Source: an uncultured Lysobacteraceae bacterium
Lineage (GTDB): Bacteria; Pseudomonadota; Gammaproteobacteria; Xanthomonadales; Xanthomonadaceae
Direction: 5' to 3'
DNA: 64,000 bases
Assembly: GCA_902825775.1 (NCBI GenBank)
Contig: CADECF010000012.1
Span: 1 to 64,000 of the forward strand
The stretch's first letter is position 1, and each line of letters opens with the position of its first letter. Shown here piece after piece: positions 18,280 through 26,539 of the stretch. The position numbers and the translations under genes are program-made. The notes below the pieces were generated by a model. The model saw only the letters and a program-made list of their open reading frames with translations. It was not told the DNA's origin and ran no database searches.

Positions 18280-18711
18280 ATGTCCCACACCCACGCCCCC
18301 GGGCTGGTGCTGCATATGTATCCCGAAGTCCTGCTGAAGTTCGGCGCCAGCCATACCGTAGAGCCGCGCGATGCCGCCGCCGCGCAGCATTACTTCGTGT
18401 GCCTGGCCGCCGATGCGAACGCGGGCTTGTGGACGCCGCTATACCAGACCCGCGGCGATCATCGCCTGGCGATACCCGAAGCGGCCAAGGCCGGGCACGC
18501 GCGCTGGACGCGCGGCCCTTCGTACTACGATCCAGACGAGCTGTGGCGCATTCCGCACAAGGCCGCGCAGCGCGGTGCGGCGGCGGCGATGGATCAGTCC
18601 GGGCCGAAATCGGCGAACACGGTCGCGCTGTCGTCGGTACCCAGCCGCGCGCAGTTCCCGGCGGATTCGGCTTTCCGGACAACGTACGACGCAAGCCAGG
18701 ACTTGAGATAG
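18280..18711 (+). CDS. Hypothetical soluble protein
   Basis: A 143-aa protein starting MSHTHAPGLVLHMYPEVLL, with HYFVCLAADANAGLWTPLY, GHARWTRGPSYYDPDELWRI and a C-terminus rich in polar residues. No signal peptide or membrane segment. Host-like codon use supports a real gene, but the family is unknown to me. Confidence 0.55.
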   Translation: MSHTHAPGLVLHMYPEVLLKFGASHTVEPRDAAAAQHYFVCLAADANAGLWTPLYQTRGDHRLAIPEAAKAGHARWTRGPSYYDPDELWRIPHKAAQRGAAAAMDQSGPKSANTVALSSVPSRAQFPADSAFRTTYDASQDLR

Positions 18712-18830
18712 GCGGGCGGCGTGTTGCCCCGGCAAGACGGTGATCGCGGCAGGAGTCCGAATGGGTGCGTTTGAGCGCCGGACCGTCGCAGACCGGCCGA
18801 CGCCCGTCGATCAGGCAGGTCTTGCGGAGA

Positions 18831-19205
18831 TCAGGCGCCGACTGCGCGCCTGACCGCGTTCAGATCCTTCACCGCACGCACTTCGACGCAGCCGGTGTTC
18901 GCCCACGGGAATTTGGATGCGATCTCGACGGCTTCTTCCATATTCGCGGCCTCGATCAGATTGAATCCGCCGAGAATTTCCTTGGTCTCGGCGAAGGGGC
19001 CGTCGACGATCGTGGTGCGGCCGTTGCGGATGCGCACCGTCTTGGCCGCATTGGCCGCTTCCAGCTGCTGAGATTCCAGCAGCCGGCCGCTGGCGCGCAG
19101 TTCGTCGGCGTGTACGAAGCAGTTGCGCATCATCGTGTCGGCTTCGCCTTGCGGCAGGGCTTCGAGCAGCGAGTCGTCGTTGTAGATCAGAGCGAGAAAT
19201 TGCAT
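18831..19205 (-). CDS. YCII/DGPF-domain protein
   Basis: A 124-aa protein starting MQFLALIYNDDSLLEALPQ, with IRNGRTTIVDGPFAETKEILGG. The DGPF signature defines the YCII-related family, often encoded with ECF sigma factors and of uncertain function. The ATG at 19205 has GGAGGA upstream. No sigma gene is adjacent here. Confidence 0.88.
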   Translation of the reverse strand: MQFLALIYNDDSLLEALPQGEADTMMRNCFVHADELRASGRLLESQQLEAANAAKTVRIRNGRTTIVDGPFAETKEILGGFNLIEAANMEEAVEIASKFPWANTGCVEVRAVKDLNAVRRAVGA

Positions 19206-19343
19206 GTCGTCCTCCAGGCAGGCCGACACAAGTAAAGCGATGCGTGTCTGCGGTCAAGTGCCTGGCGGTCGGTGCCGCAATCGCCGTTCACGGCTTCCGC
19301 ATGCGACGCCGAGGATTGTCCCGCTGGCAGGACACCGCGATCG

Positions 19344-19901
19344 CTACAGCCGGGCGATGAGCTCATCCGTATCCAACACGTCGGCGAATTCCGCGCGCAA
19401 GGTCGCCAGGTGGGCGCGGCCGATGTCTTCCGCGGCCAGGGTACCGCCCTCGCCATCGGGCAGGTCGAAACAGGCGCAAGCATCGCCGATCACGGTCGTG
19501 CAGTAGCCCAGATTGCTGGCCACGCGTGCGGTCGTGGATACGCACATGTCGGTGCTGATGCCGAACAGCGCCACGCCGCTCGCGCCGAGGCGTCGCAGCC
19601 GCAGGTCCAGATCCGTGCCGATGAAGGCAGCATTGACCGATTTGCCGACGATCGGCTCGCCCGCCTGCGGCTCGAAACCTTCACGGAATGCATTGCCCGG
19701 ATGGGCCGGGTGCAGCGGCGATCCGTCGATGATCGAATCGTGCCGCACATGGATCAATGGACGTCCGCTGGCGCGCCACGCGGCGAGCAGGCGCTGGCCG
19801 TTGGCTTCCATGGCGGGGTTGCCGCGCCGGCCCCACGGCGGATAGTCGAAGCCGCGTTGCACGTCGATCGGGATCAGTACGGTGGTCTTGTCGAAAATCA
19901 T
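19344..19901 (-). CDS. Isochorismatase-family cysteine hydrolase
   Basis: A 185-aa protein. The catalytic triad of the family is visible: Asp in LIPIDVQRGF, Lys in VGKSVNAAF and Cys in ISTDMCVSTTARVASNLGY. Family members hydrolyse amides or vinyl ethers (nicotinamidase, N-carbamoyl hydrolases, isochorismatase); the substrate here is open. It is divergent from an Lrp/AsnC regulator 168 bases away, which probably controls it. Confidence 0.88.
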   Translation of the reverse strand: MIFDKTTVLIPIDVQRGFDYPPWGRRGNPAMEANGQRLLAAWRASGRPLIHVRHDSIIDGSPLHPAHPGNAFREGFEPQAGEPIVGKSVNAAFIGTDLDLRLRRLGASGVALFGISTDMCVSTTARVASNLGYCTTVIGDACACFDLPDGEGGTLAAEDIGRAHLATLRAEFADVLDTDELIARL

Positions 19902-20069
19902 GATGGGAGGTCCTGAAGTTAATCGTTGTCGCGGCGAAACGGGGATGGGTATGGGCCGCGGGCGGCATCGAACGAGGCGGCACTGTGCCGGTTCGCATCT
20001 GCCGGTCTCAACCCGGCACAATGCCGGCGGCGCCGGCGATCCGCCGACGCCCCTGCAGGGAACAGCGGC

Positions 20070-20504
20070 ATGAAGACCCTCGACGATATCGACCGCAAGC
20101 TCATCGCGTTGCTTCAGGACAATGCGCGGCTGTCCACCGTAGCGCTCGCAAAGGCCGTGGGCCTGTCGCGCAGCACCGTGCAGGAGCGCCTGCAACGTCT
20201 GGAGAACGCCGGCGTGATCGCGCAATACACCGTGCGCCTGGGCAGCGACGGCGATCCTCTGCAGGCTTGGCTGCTATTGCGCTACGCCGACAGTTTCAGC
20301 TGCGACGATGTCATGCCCTCGCTCGCGGAATTGCCGCAGGTGCAGCAGGCGTTCAGCGTGGCCGGTGAAATCGATCTGGTGCTGCTGGTACGGGCCGACG
20401 GTCCAAGACAACTGGCGGAACTGCGCGAAACCATCGCGATGCTCAAGGGCGTCGACGATGTCACCACGCTGACGGTACTGCGCACGATGCTCGATCGGCG
20501 CTGA
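20070..20504 (+). CDS. Lrp/AsnC family transcriptional regulator
   Basis: A 144-aa protein with the family layout: LDDIDRKLIALLQDNARLS and the helix-turn-helix VALAKAVGLSRSTVQERLQRLENAGVI (residues 1-60), then a RAM ligand domain with VAGEIDLVLLVRADG. Lrp family proteins form dimers or octamers that bind amino acids. Divergent orientation to the isochorismatase gene suggests that gene is its target. Confidence 0.92.
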   Translation: MKTLDDIDRKLIALLQDNARLSTVALAKAVGLSRSTVQERLQRLENAGVIAQYTVRLGSDGDPLQAWLLLRYADSFSCDDVMPSLAELPQVQQAFSVAGEIDLVLLVRADGPRQLAELRETIAMLKGVDDVTTLTVLRTMLDRR

Positions 20505-20679
20505 CGCGATCCGGCGGATGGAAAAGAAATCCGTCATCGCGTGCGATGACCTTCGGCACGTTTTCGCGCAAGGCCGTTTGCTTAGAATCGCGGCGGACGA
20601 TCGAACGGCCGTCCGGCTGGCGAACCCAGCGCGTCAGGAAAGAAATCACCCCACCGCGGCATCAAGTCCGAGAACCGAA

Positions 20680-20997
20680 ATGAACATCGCCATCCGCAAG
20701 CATCTCAAGCGCCTCGCCTTGGGCGCGACCCTGGCTTTGGGCGTCGCCGCCATCGCCCAAGCGCAACAGGCCTCCGGCAACATCATGGGCGAAGCCGTGA
20801 CCGGCGACACCGTCGTGGTGCACAACCCGGCGATCGGTTTCCATCGCGAAATCGCTGTCGAAAAAGACGGCAAGTACAACCTGCGCCGGGTGCCGATCGG
20901 CATCTATGAAGTCACGGTCAAGCATGCCGACGGCAGCCAGACCGTGCCGACCAAGCAGATCCGCGTGCAGTCGGGCACCACCGCACGCGTGCAATGA
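20680..20997 (+). CDS. Exported carboxypeptidase-regulatory-like domain protein
   Basis: A 105-aa protein with a signal peptide (HLKRLALGATLALGVAAIAQA) and a beta-sandwich domain: VTGDTVVVHNPAIGFHREI, GKYNLRRVPIGIYEVTVKHADG. The fold resembles the CarboxypepD_reg plug-like domains at the N-terminus of TonB-dependent receptors, here as a free periplasmic protein. A perfect palindrome after the gene serves as terminator. Confidence 0.75.
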   Translation: MNIAIRKHLKRLALGATLALGVAAIAQAQQASGNIMGEAVTGDTVVVHNPAIGFHREIAVEKDGKYNLRRVPIGIYEVTVKHADGSQTVPTKQIRVQSGTTARVQ

Positions 20998-21023
20998 TCG
21001 GTTGAAACCGCAATGCTCATGCG

Positions 21024-21049
21024 ACAAGGCCGGCGATCGCCGGCCTTGT
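21024..21049. terminator. Palindrome between convergent genes
   Basis: ACAAGGCCGGCG and its exact complement form a 26-base perfect palindrome between the stop at 20997 and the convergent DUF3297-like stop at 21053. It can act in both directions, though the T-tract is short. Confidence 0.65.
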
Positions 21050-21052
21050 TCG

Positions 21053-21313
21053 TTACGGATCCGTACTCGCGTCGGAAGGATCGCGAAAATAGACTTCCAC
21101 GGTTCCCTTCACCTTGAGCGTCATCGGATTGCCGCGGCGGTCAAGCGTCTTGCCCACCGGCAACCGCACCCAGCCCTCGCTGACGCAGTACTCCTCGACA
21201 TTGTTTTTTTCCGCGCCGTTGAAGCGCACGCCCACGCCGCGTTCGAGCGCGGCGGCATCGTGGAAGGGGCTGCGTTCGTCGGAGGACAGGCGGTCGGGCG
21301 GGGTATCGGACAT
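21053..21313 (-). CDS. DUF3297-like small protein
   Basis: An 86-aa protein with FHDAAALERGVGVRFNGAEK and VRLPVGKTLDRRGNPMTLK, which matches my memory of DUF3297. Soluble, function unknown. It follows msrB on the same strand with 50 bases between, and ends at a bidirectional palindrome. Confidence 0.75.
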   Translation of the reverse strand: MSDTPPDRLSSDERSPFHDAAALERGVGVRFNGAEKNNVEEYCVSEGWVRLPVGKTLDRRGNPMTLKVKGTVEVYFRDPSDASTDP

Positions 21314-21363
21314 CGGTCTGTGCGGTAGGCTGGAGTGCGTACAGGATAACGCCTGGCGCGCGA

Positions 21364-21831
21364 TCAAGCCGCAGGCATCGCCTCCGCGCCTGCGCGTCGC
21401 AGCGGATCCGGCAGGGCTTCGCCGTTCGGCGTGAAGCCCAGCGAAACCGAGTTGAGGCAGTGCCGCTCGCCGGTCGGCGGCGGTCCATCCGGGAATACAT
21501 GGCCCAGGTGGCTGCCGCAGCGCGCGCAGACGATCTCGGTGCGGATCATGCCGTGGCTGATGTCGCGGATCTCGCGCACGTGCGCGGCATCGTATGGCTG
21601 GAAGAAACTCGGCCATCCGGTGCCGGAATCGAACTTGGCGCTGGATCGGAACAGCGGCAGGCCGCAGAAGCGGCAGGTGTAGACGCCGTCGCGCTTGTTG
21701 TCGAGGAAAACGCCGCAGAACGGCGCTTCGGTGCCGTGCGCCAGCAGCACATGACGTTCTTCATCGCTGAGCGCGGCACTGAGGTCGCTGCGCTGGGCGT
21801 CGGTCGGCGGGGTCAGGTCGAAGGCGGTCAT
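21364..21831 (-). CDS. msrB: Peptide-methionine (R)-S-oxide reductase
   Basis: A 155-aa enzyme that reduces R-methionine sulfoxide in proteins. Zinc-binding CxxC pairs are CRFCG and CARCG. The catalytic cysteine stands in [12 protein letters not shown], and family blocks [15 protein letters not shown] and [12 protein letters not shown] are present. There is no signal peptide, so it is cytoplasmic. Confidence 0.95.
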   Translation of the reverse strand: MTAFDLTPPTDAQRSDLSAALSDEERHVLLAHGTEAPFCGVFLDNKRDGVYTCRFCGLPLFRSSAKFDSGTGWPSFFQPYDAAHVREIRDISHGMIRTEIVCARCGSHLGHVFPDGPPPTGERHCLNSVSLGFTPNGEALPDPLRRAGAEAMPAA

Positions 21832-21884
21832 GCGGCGTACCTCGGCGGCGGGGTGCTAAGGAAATGCGACCGGAAGCGCCCGAT

Positions 21885-22277
21885 TCAAGGCGCGATGCGC
21901 ACCATGCGGTCCAGCAGATGTTCCATGGTCGCAGCCATATCGGCGCATTTGCCCATGTGCACGGGCGAAGTCTGGATGATCGCGCTGCGTTTGGCGGTGA
22001 GCCAGTGGAACCGCGCGCGCAGCGGCAGACGGCCGATCGGGCCACTGCCGGCGCCGCCCCGGCAGATCGCCGGAATGGTGTCCAAGTGCCGGCGCAAGGC
22101 ATCGAGGTCGATCGTCGGATCCAGCGCCCGCACGCGCGCGGCATCCAATTCGATACGCGCTTGCAGATATTCGCTGGCCTCGCAGGACAGGATGATGCCC
22201 ACGTTGACGAATTCCTCGCGCTCCACGCGCGGCACCACGCGGATCACCGCATAGTCGTAGGTGTCATGCGCGCGCAC
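21885..22277 (-). CDS. DUF3037-like protein
   Basis: A 130-aa soluble protein with TYDYAVIRVVPRVEREEFVN, VGIILSCEASEYLQ and a C-terminal helix ATMEHLLDRMVRIAP. It fits DUF3037, a family I know as regularly encoded next to HipA-like kinases. It overlaps the end of that kinase gene by 14 bases, so the two are one unit. Confidence 0.8.
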   Translation of the reverse strand: MRAHDTYDYAVIRVVPRVEREEFVNVGIILSCEASEYLQARIELDAARVRALDPTIDLDALRRHLDTIPAICRGGAGSGPIGRLPLRARFHWLTAKRSAIIQTSPVHMGKCADMAATMEHLLDRMVRIAP

Positions 22278-23037
22278 GGATGGCCTCCTCGACGAAACCT
22301 TCGCGTTGCATCAGCCGCCGCTGCAGATAATCGGCATACGCCGCGCGCTGCAAGGCGGGCGTGGCGAACGCATCTTCGCCTTGCAGCCACGCGTCGGGCA
22401 GTTGCGCGACGATGCCGGCGATCGCTTGCGGCGTCAGCTTCGCGGCCAGCGCCGCATCGGCGTCGGCGATCCTGTCCGCCCACGGCAGCAATACGTGATC
22501 CTTGACCAGCGGGAACGGATTGCCGGCATTGGCGATGCTGCCGTCCCAACCATGATGGAAGTACAAGGCCGCGCCGTGATCGATCAATTTCAGCTGCCGA
22601 TGCCATACCAGCAGATTGGTATTGCGCGCGGTGCGGTCGACGTTGCTGACGTAGGCATCGAACCAGACCACTTGCGAAGCCAGCAGCGCGTCCGGCTGTT
22701 CGGCCACCGGATCGAAGGCGACAGCGCCGGGCAGATAGTCCAATGCGAGATTGAGGCCGGCGCTGGCGCGGATCAGGTGTTGGATTTCCGGATCCGGTTC
22801 GGTGCGCGCCAGTTCCGGATCCAATTCGACGAACACGATCTCCGGCACCGGCAGGCCGAGCGCCCGCGCGATCTCGCCGGCCACCCATTCGGCCACGAGC
22901 GCTTTGGCGCCTTGTCCGGCGCCGCGGAACTTGAGCACGTACAGGCCGTCGTCGTCGCCCTCGACCACGGCCGGCATCGAGCCGCCTTCGCGCAGCGGGG
23001 TGACGTAACGGGTGGCGGCGATGGTGCGCGGGCTCAT
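22264..23037 (-). CDS. HipA-like kinase family protein
   Basis: A 257-aa protein. Kinase-like blocks: DDGLYVLKFRGAGQG (lysine strand), ALVAEWVAGEIARALGLPVPEI, VVWFDAYVSNVDRTARNTNLLV with the catalytic Asp/Asn, and KLIDHGAALYFH with the metal-binding Asp. It is shorter than HipA toxin (about 440 aa) and is paired with DUF3037 instead of a HipB antitoxin. A toxin role is not established. Confidence 0.8.
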   Translation of the reverse strand: MSPRTIAATRYVTPLREGGSMPAVVEGDDDGLYVLKFRGAGQGAKALVAEWVAGEIARALGLPVPEIVFVELDPELARTEPDPEIQHLIRASAGLNLALDYLPGAVAFDPVAEQPDALLASQVVWFDAYVSNVDRTARNTNLLVWHRQLKLIDHGAALYFHHGWDGSIANAGNPFPLVKDHVLLPWADRIADADAALAAKLTPQAIAGIVAQLPDAWLQGEDAFATPALQRAAYADYLQRRLMQREGFVEEAIRARA

Positions 23038-23090
23038 GGCGCAAGCATAGCCTTTCGCCTCTCGTAGGAGCGGCTTTGCAGGAGCGACTT

Positions 23091-23242
23091 TGTGGGAGCG
23101 GCTTCAGCCGCGAGCTTTTTTCTTCAGCTGTCATCCCGAGCGAAGCGAGGGATCTGGTTTCGCTAGCGTCGTCAAGCAGATCCCTCGCTTCGCTCGGGAT
23201 GACAAAGATCAAAAAAAGATCGCGGCTGAAGCCGCTCCCACA
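23091..23242. repeat. Nested double palindrome built from two repeat families
   Basis: Outer arms: GTGGGAGCGGCTTCAGCCGCG at 23092-23112 and its complement at 23221-23241. Inner arms: TCATCCCGAGCGAAGCGAGG and following bases at 23131-23155 with complement at 23178-23202. Two different REP families are therefore nested. The whole would fold into a long two-part hairpin. Confidence 0.9.
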
Positions 23243-23259
23243 CAAAGCCGCTCCCACAG

Positions 23260-23544
23260 TCAGCGGCTTTCGTGCCGCCCCTGCGCCTTGGCCCTGCGTA
23301 TCACGGCCCGCACCAGATCCCGATCGGTATGCCGCGAAATCGGAACGGCTCCCGAACGGATCGCTTCTTCGCGCAATCCGACAGTGACGTCGTAATGCGC
23401 ACCGCTGGTCTTGTCCTGGAAGGCGCGGCGCGGGATGCCCAATCGCGCCGCGAAAGCGTGCAGTTCGTCCAGCGTATCGGCCATCAGGTGCGCCCAGCGT
23501 TCGCCCCGCCACAACGTGACGGCATCGTCGACATAGACCGTCAT
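23260..23544 (-). CDS. DUF4031-domain protein
   Basis: A 94-aa soluble protein starting MTVYVDDAVTLWRGERWAHL, with DTLDELHAFAARLGIPRRAF and HYDVTVGLREEAIRSGAV, which matches DUF4031. Function unknown. It ends beside the nested repeat and stands alone. Confidence 0.85.
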   Translation of the reverse strand: MTVYVDDAVTLWRGERWAHLMADTLDELHAFAARLGIPRRAFQDKTSGAHYDVTVGLREEAIRSGAVPISRHTDRDLVRAVIRRAKAQGRHESR

Positions 23545-23729
23545 AGCCGACCTGCTGGAATGTGGCCGCGTAACATGCGCACAGCATAGCGAAAGATGAA
23601 CGCAGGCTTGCGTTTCTCTGTCTTCGATCGCGCTATCGGCGCATGCGCGCGTCCGGGAAGGCCTTATTCACGCCATATTCGTAAGGTGCGGACAAGACTC
23701 GCATCTCCGGTAAGTGGAAGGAGGTTGCG

Positions 23730-24152
23730 ATGAAGATGCGTTTCGCTGCATATGCCCTCGCGCTGGCTTGCGCGTCGGGCGCGGTTATCGCGCAAGATGC
23801 GCTGACCGCGCCGCAGGTGCGCGCCAAGCTCACTGCGCAGGGCTACACCAAGATCAACGACGTCAAGTTCGAGGACGGCGTTTGGAAAGCCGATGCGCGC
23901 AGCGCCAACGGCAATCGCGTCGATGTGCGCTTGGATCCCAAGACCGGACGCGTCTATCCCGACGAGCAGATCGCCAATATGAGCGAAGCCGACGTCCGCG
24001 CCGCGCTGTCCGCGGCGGGCTATACCGATATCCACGACGTCGATTACGAGGACGGCATCTGGAATGCGGAAGCCGACGATCCGGCCGGCAAGGATGTGGA
24101 GCTCAAGATCGATCCGAACACAGGCAAGGTGATCGGCAAGGAAAAGGATTGA
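23730..24152 (+). CDS. Exported protein with two PepSY-like domains
   Basis: A 140-aa protein with a strong AGGAGG site and a signal peptide (FAAYALALACASGAVIA). Two tandem PepSY-like units follow: VRAKLTAQGYTKINDVKFEDG with VRLDPKTGRVY, and VRAALSAAGYTDIHDVDYEDG with KIDPNTGKVIG. PepSY domains are seen as protease-inhibitory or envelope-regulatory modules. Downstream is a long palindrome. Confidence 0.85.
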   Translation: MKMRFAAYALALACASGAVIAQDALTAPQVRAKLTAQGYTKINDVKFEDGVWKADARSANGNRVDVRLDPKTGRVYPDEQIANMSEADVRAALSAAGYTDIHDVDYEDGIWNAEADDPAGKDVELKIDPNTGKVIGKEKD

Positions 24153-24172
24153 CCGCGCGTCGGAAGTTTTTA

Positions 24173-24297
24173 GCCCCTCTCCCACCGGGCGAGGGGTTGG
24201 GGTGAGGGTCCGGCGAAGTTGCGAATGTTCCAGCATTCGGGACTTCGCCGGACCCTCATCCGCCCTTCGGGCACCTTCTCCCGAGGGGAGAAGGGAA
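24173..24297. repeat. Long hairpin repeat between convergent genes
   Basis: GAGGGTCCGGCGAAGT at 24204-24219 pairs with its complement at 24242-24257, and CGAATG at 24222-24227 pairs with CATTCG at 24234-24239. On each side stand shorter REP-like units (CCCCTCTCCC..., CTTCTCCCGAGGGGAG). Lies between the PepSY gene and the convergent 700-aa gene, so it may also terminate both. Confidence 0.85.
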
Positions 24298-24304
24298 AAA
24301 CAAA

Positions 24305-26407
24305 TCAGCCGGCATCCTTGATCGCCATCTGCCCGGGTATCGTGCGCCCGGTCTGCAGGCTCATGCTGAGCAGGTTCTCGGCCATGTGGAACTGGTAGAA
24401 ATCGTTGGAGACGACGCGATACACCTCTTCCGGCGTCCTCGCGGCGGCCAGCGCTTCCTGCATGCCGAAAGCGACGACCGGATCGCGGTCCAGCGCATCT
24501 AGTTTCTCCTGGCCCTGCAGCCCGCGCACGTAATCGCGGGCCTGGTCGCGCAGCGCCATCAGCTCCGACGTGGAAAAGGTGAGCTGCACGTGCTGATCGC
24601 CGTCGAAACTGCCGTACGAAGTTTGCGGATTGGCCACATCTCGGTTGTAGGCATCGTTCAGATACGAAGTCAGCGTCGAATCGTAATTGCCGAGCACAAC
24701 GCGCCATTGCGTCTGACTGTCGATCGGTTGGCCGTCGGCGCCGATGTTGAAGCTGACGTCGCTGACATGGTTGTTGCCCAGCGCGTAGGTATTGCGCTGC
24801 TCGATGGTGCCGTCCTGCCAGGTGGTACGGGTGATGGTGAGCTGGCTGTCGCTGCTGCCGCCCAGTTCCAGTCCGCCGACCTGCACGCCGATGAAGGCCG
24901 CATGCTCGCCGGTGTAGATGCTGGTGGTGCCCGACTGCTGCACGCCGGGGGGGCTCCAGCCAGGTACTTGGCCGGTGCTCATGAACTGCTGGTACGCGGC
25001 CTGGCCTTCGCTGGTGCTCAGATCGATGCGCGCCACCGACATGTTCTGGGTTTCGGATTTGTATTCGGTCGACAGGCCGACCGCGAGCGTGCCCTGGCGG
25101 CCGAGGCCGAGGAACATCTCGTTCTCCACCGTGCGCACCGGGCCGGAATAAACCTCGACCACCGAACCTTCAAGGCGCCGCACGCCGAAGCCTAATCCAT
25201 CCAGCTCGGTCGTCGTGCCGCCGGCGGTGAAAGCCTTGTACGAGGCTTCCCACGCCGAGCCCTGCAGGCTTTGGCCGCGGATCAGCACCGAAGTACCGGT
25301 GGGCATGTTGAGCGGGTCGAGCGGATTGGGCGCCGCTTCGAGTTGGCCATTGGCCAGTTGCGTGCCCTGTTGCGGCGTCACCACCGCTTCGTAGGTCAAG
25401 CGCGCGCCGCTGAATTCGTGATACGAACCCGACACCGGCAAGCCGCGCACCAGGCGGCTGAGCATCGGCGAACTGTCCGACAACGCCCTCACCGAATCGG
25501 GCAACTGGCCGAGCCGATCGGCCCATTTGTACAGCGTACCCAGCGGCGTCCTGCCGAAATCGACGCCGGCTTCGCCCTGGGTCTGCACCGACATGCGGAA
25601 TTGCTGGGTCTGTTCGAAATTGACGCCGGTCTGCACATCCGACAGTTCCGTCTTGCCTTCGACGGTGATGCCCGCTTCGCCGCGCACCGGCACGAAGGAC
25701 GGCGTGCTGATGCCGCCGGCGCCGGTGGTGAACGTCACCTGCGAACCGGGATTGATCAGCGCGCCCATCATGTCTTCGGGCACGGTGGCCAGGATCTGGT
25801 AGCCGGCCGCGATCTGCTCCGGCGTGGCATTGGGCGGCAGATCCACGCCGAGCAGCGCCAGCGCGCCGCGCATCTGCGGCAGCGGCACGCGTTGCGGGTC
25901 GACAGTGGCCGCCGGTGCGGTCAGGTACGACGGAATTTCGTTCGGCTTCGCATTCGCTTCGTCGACGATCCGGTTCAACTCGCGCACGTACGGATCGTTG
26001 TTGAAGTACTGCAGCGACTGGCTGTACTCGTAACTCGCGGTGGCGCCGTTGAGGCCGTCGTAATCGCTGCGCTGCGGCGCCATGCGGTCGAGCGCGGCCT
26101 GCGCGGCCTCGGCGCGCGTCTGGTTGAAGGTTTGTGCGCGGCCTTCGTACACCGACTGCGCGGCATACGAAGGCATGCCGGCCAAGTCGCCGGTATCGGG
26201 CACCGGCAGGGCATGGATCGCCTGCACCGCTTCCTGCGGTGTCGTCGCTTCCGCGGGCGTCCGTGCGGGCGGCGTCGCCGGCGCGGTGGGCGCGGGCGCC
26301 TGCGCCGGGGCGGCCTGTTCGGCCAGATAGGCCTGCCGGATCGCCTGCTGGTCTTCCGGCGGCAAGTGAGCATAAGTTTGCGAATTGACGCCGTAGATCT
26401 CGCCCAT
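24305..26407 (-). CDS. Large hypothetical protein (700 aa)
   Basis: It starts MGEIYGVNSQTYAHLPPED and lacks a signal peptide. Residues about 25-65 form a Pro/Ala-rich linker. The central 400 residues are strand-rich and Gly/Thr-rich (for example QVTFTTGAGGISTPSF, FGRTPLGTLYKWADRLGQLP, MFLGLGRQGTLAVGLST). The C-terminal 150 residues are helical (LMALRDQARDYVRGLQGQEKLDALDRDPVVAFG). I know no family for it. The missing Sec signal and the linker allow for a protein exported by another route, but there is no direct evidence. Codon use is host-like. Confidence 0.75.
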   Translation of the reverse strand: MGEIYGVNSQTYAHLPPEDQQAIRQAYLAEQAAPAQAPAPTAPATPPARTPAEATTPQEAVQAIHALPVPDTGDLAGMPSYAAQSVYEGRAQTFNQTRAEAAQAALDRMAPQRSDYDGLNGATASYEYSQSLQYFNNDPYVRELNRIVDEANAKPNEIPSYLTAPAATVDPQRVPLPQMRGALALLGVDLPPNATPEQIAAGYQILATVPEDMMGALINPGSQVTFTTGAGGISTPSFVPVRGEAGITVEGKTELSDVQTGVNFEQTQQFRMSVQTQGEAGVDFGRTPLGTLYKWADRLGQLPDSVRALSDSSPMLSRLVRGLPVSGSYHEFSGARLTYEAVVTPQQGTQLANGQLEAAPNPLDPLNMPTGTSVLIRGQSLQGSAWEASYKAFTAGGTTTELDGLGFGVRRLEGSVVEVYSGPVRTVENEMFLGLGRQGTLAVGLSTEYKSETQNMSVARIDLSTSEGQAAYQQFMSTGQVPGWSPPGVQQSGTTSIYTGEHAAFIGVQVGGLELGGSSDSQLTITRTTWQDGTIEQRNTYALGNNHVSDVSFNIGADGQPIDSQTQWRVVLGNYDSTLTSYLNDAYNRDVANPQTSYGSFDGDQHVQLTFSTSELMALRDQARDYVRGLQGQEKLDALDRDPVVAFGMQEALAAARTPEEVYRVVSNDFYQFHMAENLLSMSLQTGRTIPGQMAIKDAG

Positions 26408-26539
26408 GGCGATGCGCTCCCGCAGGTCGTGGATATCGGGAAAGATAGGCAGAGCGTGGGGCGAGAGGTACTAGGGACGACCCTAGCGGAATGAAGGCCG
26501 CCGCTTGCTTCGTTGCCCCATCGACACCATCTTGAGCGG

